This document shows, piece after piece, positions 16,752 to 23,918 of a stretch of 37,139 nucleotides of DNA. The notes beneath the pieces were generated by a model that was not told the origin of the DNA, ran no database searches, and saw nothing but the letters and a program-made list of their open reading frames with translations. Position 1 is the stretch's first letter; each line of letters starts with the position of its first letter. The stretch comes from Burkholderiales bacterium (GTDB lineage Bacteria > Pseudomonadota > Gammaproteobacteria > Burkholderiales > JAEUOS01), in NCBI GenBank assembly GCA_016790695.1, contig JAEUOS010000223.1:1-37139 (forward strand). The letters are read 5' to 3'. The translations under genes and the position numbers were made by a program.

Positions 16752-18152
16752 CTACAGGGACGCGAGCTTCGACTTCGCCAGCGGCGGGTTCTTGGCGAAA
16801 TAGGCCTTGATGCCGCGCAGGATCGAGGTGGCGATCTTGTCCTGGTAGTTCTCGTCGTTCAGGCGTTTTTCCTCGTCCGGATTGCTGATGAACGCGGTCT
16901 CGACCAGGATCGACGGGATGTCGGGGGCCTTGAGGACCGCGAACCCGGCCTGCTCGACGCGCGCCTTGTGCAGGTCGTTGATGTTGCCGAGTTCGGCCAG
17001 GACCGCGCGCCCGACCTTCAGGCTGTCGTTGATCTGCGCCGTGGTCGAGAGGTCGAGCAGGACGCGCGCGAGGTCGCGGTCGTGGGTGCCGAGGTTCACC
17101 CCGCCGATCAGGTCGGCGTCGTTCTCCTTCTTGGCCAGCCAGCCGGCCGCGCTCGAGGTCGCGCCGCGCTCCGAGAGCGCGAACACCGACGAGCCGCGCG
17201 CGGTCGGCTTGATCCACGCGTCGGCATGGATCGAGACGAACAGGTCGGCCTGGACCTTGCGCGCCTTCTGGACGCGCACCCCGAGCGGCACGAAGTAGTC
17301 CGAATCGCGCGTGAGCATGGTGCGCATGTTGGGCTCGGCGTCGATCTTGGCCTTGAGGCGCCTGGCCACCGCGAGCGTGACGTGCTTCTCGTAGGTGCCG
17401 CGGCGCCCGACGGCGCCGGGATCCTCGCCGCCGTGGCCGGGATCGAGCGCGATGGTGATCATGCGCGTCATCTGCGGGCGCGCCGGCGCCGGCTCGCGCG
17501 CGGCGTCGGCGCGCGCCGTCCCGTCCGGGCGCGGCGCGTCGGCGGACCGCGCGGGCTCGCGCGCGTCGGCCTCGTTCTCGCGCGGCACCATGTCGGCGGG
17601 CAGCGCCTGCTTGTCGACCAGCGCGAGCAGCGGATCGGCCGGCGTCGCCGGATAGAGGTCGAGCACCAGCCGGTGGCCGTACTCGCCGACCGGCTTCAGC
17701 GCGAACACCTGCGGGCTGATCTCTGTCTTCAGGTCGAACACCAGGCGCACCACGCGCTGCTTGAACTGTCCGGCGCGGACCGCCGCCAGATACGGGTCGT
17801 TGGGGGTGATCTTGGCGACGATGTCCTTCAACCGCCCCGACAACTCCAGGTCCTCGATGTCGAGCACCAGCCGGTCGGGGTTCCGCACCAGCTGGTGGGT
17901 GTACCTGAGCGGCGCGTCCAGTTCGAGGGTGACGCGGGTGTACTCGCGCGACGGCCAGACGCGCACCGCGACGATGGCCGCGGCCTGCGCGAACAGCGGG
18001 GAACTGGCGCCCAGCAGCAGGACGCCCGTGGTGGCGCGCAGGAATTCGCGCCGCGAGGGGGGAAAGGCCGGTGCGCGCGGCCGCGCGCGACTCGGCGCCG
18101 ACGTCAGGGACTGCGCGTCGCGGTGACCTTCCGGCGCAATGCGTTCAGACAC
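16752..18152 (-). CDS. amiC: Tat-exported N-acetylmuramoyl-L-alanine amidase with AMIN domain
   Basis: A 466-residue cell-wall amidase that cuts the MurNAc-L-Ala bond and helps daughter cell separation. The N-terminus carries a canonical twin-arginine signal, PPSRREFLRATTGVLLLGAS (31-50), so export is by Tat, as for E. coli AmiA and AmiC. An AMIN domain (about 60-170) should direct it to the septum. The Amidase_3 domain (about 232-455) shows the zinc site H240 (DPGHGG), E255 (GTYEKH), H309 (SIHAD) and catalytic E418 (LVETAF). The start is likely GTG 18152, preceded by GGGGGGAA, overlapping the end of tsaE by 49 bp. A promoter inside tsaE probably drives it. Confidence 0.93.
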   Translation of the reverse strand: MSERIAPEGHRDAQSLTSAPSRARPRAPAFPPSRREFLRATTGVLLLGASSPLFAQAAAIVAVRVWPSREYTRVTLELDAPLRYTHQLVRNPDRLVLDIEDLELSGRLKDIVAKITPNDPYLAAVRAGQFKQRVVRLVFDLKTEISPQVFALKPVGEYGHRLVLDLYPATPADPLLALVDKQALPADMVPRENEADAREPARSADAPRPDGTARADAAREPAPARPQMTRMITIALDPGHGGEDPGAVGRRGTYEKHVTLAVARRLKAKIDAEPNMRTMLTRDSDYFVPLGVRVQKARKVQADLFVSIHADAWIKPTARGSSVFALSERGATSSAAGWLAKKENDADLIGGVNLGTHDRDLARVLLDLSTTAQINDSLKVGRAVLAELGNINDLHKARVEQAGFAVLKAPDIPSILVETAFISNPDEEKRLNDENYQDKIATSILRGIKAYFAKNPPLAKSKLASL

Positions 18153-18598
18153 TGTTCCCCCCGATCGCTCAAGGCCTCCAGGCGCGCGCTGCGCGCATCG
18201 CCTGCGAGCAAGGACAACGTCACATCGAGATCCGCTCCGGGCAGGGCGCCTGCCGCCATCTCGGGCCACTCGACCAGGCACACCGTGTCGGCGTTGAAGT
18301 AGTCCGCGAAGCCGGCGTCGTCGAACTCGGAGGGGTCCTTGAACCTATAAAAATCAAAGTGATACAGAATATACCCAGAAAATACATAAATTTCAACCAG
18401 GTTGTATGTGGGGCTCCTGACCGCGCCCGGGTGGCCGAGTGCGCGCAGCAGGCCGCGCGCGAGGGTGGTCTTGCCGGCGCCGAGATCGCCCGACAGGTGG
18501 ATGCGCATGCCCGGGACCAGGAGCGGGGCCAGGGCGGCGCCGAGCGCCTCGGTCGCGGCCGCGTCGGCGAGCGCGACGGTAAGATGGGCTGATGACAT
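18104..18598 (-). CDS. tsaE: tRNA threonylcarbamoyladenosine biosynthesis ATPase TsaE
   Basis: A 164-residue TsaE (YjeE). The Walker A motif GDLGAGKTT is at 37-45, followed by the family motifs RSPTYNLVEIY, LYHFDFYRF and CLVEWPE. It is the ATPase that resets the TsaB-TsaD complex making t6A37 in ANN-decoding tRNAs. ATG 18598 is preferred; an upstream in-frame TTG at 18613 is possible. Its start overlaps the divergent queG start by 7 bp. The middle (about 18345-18410) is extraordinarily AT-rich for this genome: codons such as ATT TAT GTA TTT TCT and CAC TTT GAT TTT TAT are used where neighbours use GC-ending codons, yet the protein motif is intact. The island contains a promoter (separate entry). 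Confidence 0.95.
   Translation of the reverse strand: MSSAHLTVALADAAATEALGAALAPLLVPGMRIHLSGDLGAGKTTLARGLLRALGHPGAVRSPTYNLVEIYVFSGYILYHFDFYRFKDPSEFDDAGFADYFNADTVCLVEWPEMAAGALPGADLDVTLSLLAGDARSARLEALSDRGEQCLNALRRKVTATRSP
18368..18396 (-). promoter_or_regulatory. Internal promoter within tsaE, directed at amiC
   Basis: On the minus strand TTGAAA (18396-18391) and TATATT (18373-18368) are separated by 17 bp, matching the sigma-70 consensus at 10 of 12 positions. It lies in the AT-rich island of tsaE: 19 of 66 bases are G or C between 18345 and 18410. It would start transcription about 210 bases before the amiC GTG. Confidence 0.65.
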
Positions 18599-19689
18599 CG
18601 TCGCAGGCTTCAATCGGGCTGGCGCCGGACGACGCGGCCCGGCTCAAGGAGCGCATCCGCGCGCTCGGCCGTGAACTGGGCTTCGATGCCGTCGGCTTCG
18701 CCGGCATCGAACTCGCCGACGAGGCGGCGCACTTGGCCGAGTGGCTCGCGGCGGGCTGTCACGGTACGATGGATTATATGGCCCGCCACGCGGGGCTCCG
18801 CGCGCGGCCGGCGGACCTGGTGCCGGGGACCGTCACGATCATCAGCGCGCGCATCAACTACCTGCCCGCGGGCGACGCCGCGACGCGCGCGGCGCTGGCC
18901 GACCCGGCGCGGGCCGCGGTGTCGGTGTACGCCCACGGGCGCGACTACCACAAGGTCCTGCGCGCGAAGCTCAAGGCGCTGGCCGCGGCCGTCGCGGCCG
19001 AAGTCGGGCCGTTCGGCCACCGCGTGTTCACCGATTCGGCGCCGGTCATGGAGGTGGCGCTGGCGCGCAACGCCGGGCTCGGCTGGCGCGGCAAGCACAC
19101 CCTGCTGCTCTCGCGCACGGCCGGGTCCTGGTTCTTCCTCGGCGAGCTCTACACCGACCTGGCGCTGCCGCCGGACGCGCCGGTGGCCGAGCACTGCGGC
19201 ACCTGCTTCGCCTGCCGCGACGCCTGCCCGACCGGCGCCATCGTCGCGCCGTACCGGCTCGACGCGCGGCGCTGCATCTCCTATCTGACCATCGAACTGA
19301 AGGGCGCGATCCCCGAGGCGCTGCGGCCGCTCGTCGGCAACCGCATCTACGGCTGCGACGACTGTCAGCTCGCCTGTCCCTGGAACAAGTTCGCGCGGGC
19401 GGCCGGCGCGCCCGACTTCGCGCAGGCGCGCAACGGCCTCGACACCGCGCGGCTGCTCGAGTTGTTCGGGTGGAGCGAAGCCGAGTTCGCGCTGCGCATG
19501 CGCGGCAGCGCGATCCGCCGCATCGGCTGGGCCAAGTGGCTCTCCAACATCGCGGTCGCGCTCGGCAACCTCAGGGCGGCGCGCGGCGACGCCGACGGCA
19601 CGGTCGCGGCGGCGCTGCGCGCGCACGCCGACCATCCGCATCCGGCGGTGCGCGAGAGCGTGGCCTGGGCCCTGGCCCAGGGGCGCTGA
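18592..19689 (+). CDS. queG: Epoxyqueuosine reductase QueG
   Basis: A 365-residue cobalamin- and iron-sulfur-dependent enzyme that reduces epoxyqueuosine to queuosine in tRNA (position 34). Conserved blocks are HGTMDYMARH (57-66), ARPADLVPGT, GRDYHKVLRAKL, the putative catalytic D148 in VFTDSAPVME, and GKHTLLLSR. Two [4Fe-4S] sites are clear: C202-x2-C205-x2-C208-x3-C212 and C255-x2-C258-x3-C262, with C228 (RRCISYLTIEL) completing the second. It aligns along its length with E. coli QueG. The ATG at 18592 lies inside the 5' end of the divergent tsaE, so its promoter must lie within tsaE coding sequence. Confidence 0.97.
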   Translation: MTSSQASIGLAPDDAARLKERIRALGRELGFDAVGFAGIELADEAAHLAEWLAAGCHGTMDYMARHAGLRARPADLVPGTVTIISARINYLPAGDAATRAALADPARAAVSVYAHGRDYHKVLRAKLKALAAAVAAEVGPFGHRVFTDSAPVMEVALARNAGLGWRGKHTLLLSRTAGSWFFLGELYTDLALPPDAPVAEHCGTCFACRDACPTGAIVAPYRLDARRCISYLTIELKGAIPEALRPLVGNRIYGCDDCQLACPWNKFARAAGAPDFAQARNGLDTARLLELFGWSEAEFALRMRGSAIRRIGWAKWLSNIAVALGNLRAARGDADGTVAAALRAHADHPHPAVRESVAWALAQGR

Positions 19690-19710
19690 CCGGCGCGCCG
19701 CGCGCGGGGA

Positions 19711-19740
19711 TTGACAGGACGGCGCGGCTGCCAACATAAT
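19711..19740 (+). promoter_or_regulatory. Sigma-70 promoter of the MarR gene
   Basis: TTGACA (19711-19716) and CATAAT (19735-19740) are 18 bp apart, matching the consensus at 11 of 12 positions. The -10 overlaps the start of the palindrome at 19739-19758, the usual arrangement for an autorepressed regulator. Confidence 0.75.
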
Positions 19741-19758
19741 CGTCAGTACCCTAACGAT
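19739..19758. promoter_or_regulatory. Palindromic operator candidate for the MarR regulator
   Basis: Arms ATCGTCAG and CTAACGAT flank a four-base centre (TACC); seven of eight arm positions pair. It covers the end of the -10 box and the expected transcription start 20-40 bp before the MarR gene. Length and symmetry fit a dimeric winged-helix MarR protein. I did not find a second copy elsewhere in the window, including before the PreA-like gene. Confidence 0.6.
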
Positions 19759-19778
19759 CAGGCGGGAAGCGGCGGAAC

Positions 19779-20348
19779 ATGGAGCGCGGCGGCGGTGGCG
19801 GCGCGGAGCGCGAGGCGGCCAGGCAGGGCGGGTCGGCCGAGGCGCTGCCCGGCCACATCATCTGGGACCGGCCGGGTTACCTGGTGCGCCGGCTGCACCA
19901 GATCCACGTCGCGATGTTCCTCGAGAAGGTCGCGCGCGGCAGGGTCACGCCGATCCAGTACGGGCTGCTCTCGATCCTCGTCAGCCGCCCCAACATCGAC
20001 CAGCTCACGATCGGCGAGGAACTCGGACTCGACCGCGCCAACGTCGCCGACATCCTCAAGCGCCTCGAGGCGCGCCAGCTGGTCTCGCGCGTGGTCGACC
20101 CGCAGAACCGCCGCCGCAAGCTGTGCCTGGCCACGGCCCGCGGCGCGGCCCTGGTGCGCCAATACCACATCGACATGAAGGCATCGCAGCAGGCGCTGCT
20201 CGCGCCGCTGTCGCCGGCCGAGCGCGACCTCTTCATGGACCTGCTCACGCGCCTGGTCGAGGGCAACAACGCCTCCGGACGCACGGCGCTGCGCGGATTC
20301 GCGCGGCCCGCGCCGCGCAAGACCGCGCGCCGCGCGGCCGCCCGCTAG
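19779..20348 (+). CDS. MarR-family winged-helix transcriptional regulator
   Basis: A 189-residue MarR-type regulator. After a Gly-rich 20-residue leader, a dimerisation helix (RPGYLVRRLHQIHVAMFLE, about 31-49) precedes the winged-helix region: VTPIQYGLLSILV, then LTIGEELGLDRANVADILKRLEARQLVSRV, with the wing at PQNRRRKLCLA. The C-terminus is Ala/Arg-rich. Such proteins usually repress catabolic or efflux genes and are released by an aromatic or acidic ligand. A palindrome overlaps its own promoter, implying autorepression. It is followed on the same strand by the PreA-Hyu-Cox cluster after 115 bp, which is the most likely target. The ligand is unknown, presumably a pathway substrate. Confidence 0.92.
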   Translation: MERGGGGGAEREAARQGGSAEALPGHIIWDRPGYLVRRLHQIHVAMFLEKVARGRVTPIQYGLLSILVSRPNIDQLTIGEELGLDRANVADILKRLEARQLVSRVVDPQNRRRKLCLATARGAALVRQYHIDMKASQQALLAPLSPAERDLFMDLLTRLVEGNNASGRTALRGFARPAPRKTARRAAAR

Positions 20349-20463
20349 CGCCGCCGCGTCCGACGCCGACCGCCCCCCGCCCGCATCTCGCCCGCAATCC
20401 GATTCGCATCGCAACCGTTCGTCCACTGATCAATTCCCCCGCATTCACCACGGAGACCCCACC

Positions 20464-21780
20464 ATGGCCGATCTTTCCCTCGACTTCTGCGGCGTCAGGT
20501 TCAAGCACCCGATCATCATCGCCTCGCTGGAGACCACCAACAGCCCCGAGGTGATCCGCGAGTGCGTCGACGCCGGCGCCGCGGGCATGATCGTCAAGAC
20601 CCTCACCGACATCGAGGACATGGCGCGCCTGACCGAGAACTCGAAGTACGCGATCCTCAACGAGAAGAACGAGCTGATCAAGGGCAAGGTCAACAAGAAC
20701 TACGTCTTCTACAGCCGCTCCGGCTACTCGAGCACCGGCTTCCGCGAATGGATGCCGTACCTCAAGGAACTCAACCGGTACGCGCAGGACCACGGCTCGC
20801 ACCTGATCGGCAGCGCCGGCGGCAAGACCGTGCAGAGCTGGATCGACATCTGCCGCACCATCGAGGACTGCGGGCTGCCGATGGTCGAGCTCAACTTCGG
20901 CTGCCCGCATCCCGCGATGATGCCCGGGGTGCACGGCGGCTCGATGATCGGGCAGGAGCCGGAGGTGGCGCGCGAGGTCACCGCGCGCGTCTGCGAGGCG
21001 GTCAAGATCCCGGTGGTGATCAAGCTCACGCCCGACCAGTCGCGCGTGCTCGAGGTCGCGCGCGCGGTCAAGGAGGCGGGCGCGGCCGCGGTGACCGCGA
21101 CCAACCGCTACACCGGCTTCTCGGTCGACATCGAGACCGGCCAGCCGCGCCTGGGCGGCCCGGCCGGGATCGGCGGCGTGTGGGCCAAGCCGCTGTCGCT
21201 GCGCTGGGTGCACCGCATCTACACCGAGCTCGGCATGCCGGTCACCGGCTCGAACGGCATCTACGACCATCGCGACGTGGTCGAGTTCATCATGACCGGC
21301 GCGCCGCTGGTGCAGGTCGGCTCGGTGCTGATGCTGAAGGGCATCAAGTACCTGCCGCACATCATCTCCGGGCTCGAGGAGTTCATGGACAGCCACGGCT
21401 ACCCGGACATCGCCTCGATGACCGGCATCGCCTCGAAGCGCTCGGTCCGGGACTACGGCGACCAGTTCCGCAAGCCGCGCATGCACAGCGAGATCAAGCA
21501 GGACGCCTGCAAGAATCCGCGCTGCACGATCTGCGTGCAGACCTGCTTCTACGACGCGCTCGCGCAGGGCGCGGGCAAGGTCGACTCGCTGCACGCGAAC
21601 TGCATCGGCTGCGAGATGTGCACGCAGACCTGCCCGTTCGGCGCCACCAGCATGCACGTCACCACCGAGGAGGCGCGCGCGCAGGAGCCGTACTTCCAGA
21701 TTCCCGACGGCGTGTTCGAGATCGGCAAGTTCGAGAAGGGCTTCGATCGCGGCATCCGCCTTGCGCGGGTCAAGGAATAG
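20464..21780 (+). CDS. PreA-like dihydropyrimidine dehydrogenase with C-terminal 2[4Fe-4S] ferredoxin domain
   Basis: A 438-residue protein combining an FMN-binding dihydroorotate/dihydropyrimidine dehydrogenase barrel (about 1-315) with a bacterial ferredoxin domain. Family blocks are LDFCGVRFKHPIIIAS, VELNFGCPHP (141-150), VVIKLTPD and ATNRYTG. The clusters are C349-x4-C354-x2-C357-x3-C361 and C380-x2-C383-x2-C386-x3-C390. PreA enzymes interconvert uracil or thymine and dihydropyrimidines. The general-acid Cys of mammalian enzyme (in a loop ending CGQDPE) aligns with I163 in GSMIGQEPE, so the substrate may differ. No PreT (NADH/FAD subunit) gene is next to it; electrons must come through another partner. 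GGAG precedes the ATG. It opens the Hyu/Cox cluster, 11 bp before hyuA. Confidence 0.86.
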   Translation: MADLSLDFCGVRFKHPIIIASLETTNSPEVIRECVDAGAAGMIVKTLTDIEDMARLTENSKYAILNEKNELIKGKVNKNYVFYSRSGYSSTGFREWMPYLKELNRYAQDHGSHLIGSAGGKTVQSWIDICRTIEDCGLPMVELNFGCPHPAMMPGVHGGSMIGQEPEVAREVTARVCEAVKIPVVIKLTPDQSRVLEVARAVKEAGAAAVTATNRYTGFSVDIETGQPRLGGPAGIGGVWAKPLSLRWVHRIYTELGMPVTGSNGIYDHRDVVEFIMTGAPLVQVGSVLMLKGIKYLPHIISGLEEFMDSHGYPDIASMTGIASKRSVRDYGDQFRKPRMHSEIKQDACKNPRCTICVQTCFYDALAQGAGKVDSLHANCIGCEMCTQTCPFGATSMHVTTEEARAQEPYFQIPDGVFEIGKFEKGFDRGIRLARVKE

Positions 21781-21791
21781 CCGCCAGCGCC

Positions 21792-23918
21792 ATGACCGGA
21801 CAGGCCAGCGCGGGGCGCTATCGCTTCGCCTTCGACATCGGCGGCACCTTCACCGACCTGGTGCTCCTGGGGGACGACGGCACCGTCTTCACCGGCAAGG
21901 TGCTGTCCGACCACGACGACGTGGTCGCGCCGATCCGCGCCGGGCTCGCGCGCATGCTCGCGAGCCACGGCATCGGCGTCGGCCAGGTGCACGAGGTGGT
22001 GGCCGGCGCCACCACCGCGGTCACCAACCTCGTCATCGAGCGCAAGGGCGCACCCACCGGGCTGATCGCGACCGCGGGCTTTCGCGACGTCATCGAGATC
22101 GCGCGCGAACTGCGCTACGACCTCTACGACCTCGCCGCGCCGGGGCCCGACCCGGTGATCCCGCGCCGGCTGCGCGTCGAGGTCGACGAGCGCGTCGATG
22201 CCCACGGCGCGGTGCTGTGCGCGCCGGACCCGGCGCAGGTCGAGCGCGTCGTGCGGGAGCTCGCCGGCGCCGGCGTGCGCGCGATCGCGGTGTGCCTGCT
22301 GCACAGCTTCACCAACCCCGCGCACGAGCTGCTGGTGCGCGATGTGATCCGGCGCGTCGCGCCCGGGGTCGCGGTGTCGCTCTCCCACGAGGTGCTGGGC
22401 GAACTGCGCGAATACGAGCGCACCGTGGCCACCGTGCTCAACGCCTACGTGATGCCGATGGTGGGCGACTACCTGGGCGCGATCGAGAGCGGCCTGCGCG
22501 ACATGGGCATCGCCGCCACGCTGCGCGTGATGCAGTCCAACGGCGGGGTGATCTCGCGCGAACTCGGCGAGCGCATGCCGATCCGCATGCTCGAGTCGGG
22601 CCCGGCGGCCGGCGCCCTCGGCGCCGCGCATGCGGCGCAGGTGGCGCGCACGCCCGACGTCATCGCCTTCGACATGGGCGGCACCACCGCCAAGGCCTGC
22701 CTGGTCTCCGACGGCACGCCCGCGGTCACCACCGAGTTCGAGGCCGCGCGCACGCAGCGCTTCAAGAAGGGCTCGGGCCTGCCGGTGCGGCTGCCGACGG
22801 TGGATCTGATCGAGATCGGCGCCGGCGGCGGCAGCATCGCCCACGTCGACGCCACCGGGCTGCTCAAGGTCGGGCCCCACAGCGCGGGGTCCAGCCCCGG
22901 GCCGGCCTGCTACGGGCTGGGCGGGGACAAGCCGACGGTCACCGACGCGGCGCTGGTCCTGGGCTACCTCGATCCGGAAGGCAACCTGTCCGGCGCGGTG
23001 CAGCTGCAGCCGGAGCGCGCGCGCCGCGCCATCGAGACCCACGTGGCGCGCCCGCTGGGCCTCGGCGTGATCGAGGCCGCGAACGGCATCCACCGCATCG
23101 TCTGCGAGGCGATGGCGGCCGCGGCCAAGATCCATGCGGTCGAGAAGGGCCGCGACGTGCGCCGCTACACCCTGCTGGCGTTCGGCGGCGCCGGGCCGAT
23201 CCATGCGCGCGAGGTCGCGCGCCGCACCGGCTGCACCGAGATCCTGGTGCCGGCCAACGCCGGCGTCTTCTCCGCCTTCGGCCTCCTGGTCGCGCCGATG
23301 AAGGTCGACCGCGTGCGCACCCGCTTCACGCGCCTGGCCGAGATGGACGCCGCGGCCGTCGAGGCGCTGCTTGCCGCGATGGAGGATTCGCTCGGCGCGG
23401 AACTCGCCTCGGCCGGCGTGGCGCCGGGCGCGGTCAATTTTCGCCGCAGTGCCGACATGCGCTATGTCGGGCAGGGCTTCGAGGTGGAGACCGAGTTGCC
23501 CGCGCGCATCGGCGCCGGCGTCGCGCCCGAGCTCGCGCGCCGCTTCGATGCCGCCTATGCGCAGCGCTTCGGCAGCCACCTCGAGAATCAGCGCGTCGAG
23601 GCGGTCAACTGGCGCGTCGAGGCGTTCGCGGCGGCGCCGCCGACCCCGGCGCGCCCGGCGGCGGGCGGCAGCGGCGCCGGCGCCGCGCGCCGCACGCGCC
23701 CGGCGTTCTTCCCGGACGTCGGCGACTTCGTCGACACCCCGGTCATCGCGGAAGCCGTGCTGCGCGTCGGCGAACCCATGGCGGGCCCGGCGCTGATCGA
23801 GCAGGCCGGCTCGACCGTCGTGATCGGCCCGGGCGACCGCTTCGTCATGGACGCGGCGGGCAACCTGCGCATCGCCCTGGGCGCATTCGCCGCGCGCGGC
23901 GCGAAGGAGAACGCATGA
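21792..23918 (+). CDS. hyuA: Hydantoinase A/oxoprolinase-type ATP-dependent subunit (HyuA)
   Basis: A 708-residue HyuA-family protein with the actin-like ATPase fold. The N-terminal RFAFDIGGTFTDLVLL and the later VIAFDMGGTTAKACLV are the two phosphate-binding motifs; GAGGGSIAHVD and YTLLAFGGAGPIHA are further family signatures. With HyuB it forms ATP-dependent hydrolases or carboxylases acting on N-methylhydantoin, 5-oxoproline, caprolactam, acetone or acetophenone. Sequence alone does not select one. The context (PreA-like reductase and molybdenum hydroxylase) favours ring opening of a cyclic amide or imide. The end overlaps the hyuB start by ATGA, the normal stoichiometric coupling. Confidence 0.92.
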   Translation: MTGQASAGRYRFAFDIGGTFTDLVLLGDDGTVFTGKVLSDHDDVVAPIRAGLARMLASHGIGVGQVHEVVAGATTAVTNLVIERKGAPTGLIATAGFRDVIEIARELRYDLYDLAAPGPDPVIPRRLRVEVDERVDAHGAVLCAPDPAQVERVVRELAGAGVRAIAVCLLHSFTNPAHELLVRDVIRRVAPGVAVSLSHEVLGELREYERTVATVLNAYVMPMVGDYLGAIESGLRDMGIAATLRVMQSNGGVISRELGERMPIRMLESGPAAGALGAAHAAQVARTPDVIAFDMGGTTAKACLVSDGTPAVTTEFEAARTQRFKKGSGLPVRLPTVDLIEIGAGGGSIAHVDATGLLKVGPHSAGSSPGPACYGLGGDKPTVTDAALVLGYLDPEGNLSGAVQLQPERARRAIETHVARPLGLGVIEAANGIHRIVCEAMAAAAKIHAVEKGRDVRRYTLLAFGGAGPIHAREVARRTGCTEILVPANAGVFSAFGLLVAPMKVDRVRTRFTRLAEMDAAAVEALLAAMEDSLGAELASAGVAPGAVNFRRSADMRYVGQGFEVETELPARIGAGVAPELARRFDAAYAQRFGSHLENQRVEAVNWRVEAFAAAPPTPARPAAGGSGAGAARRTRPAFFPDVGDFVDTPVIAEAVLRVGEPMAGPALIEQAGSTVVIGPGDRFVMDAAGNLRIALGAFAARGAKENA

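Noticed and set aside
20349..20463. Promoter or operator in the 115-bp gap before the PreA-like gene
   Set aside because: TGATCA and a few AT-richer bases are present, but no -35/-10 pair or symmetric operator convinced me; only GGAG before the ATG is supported.
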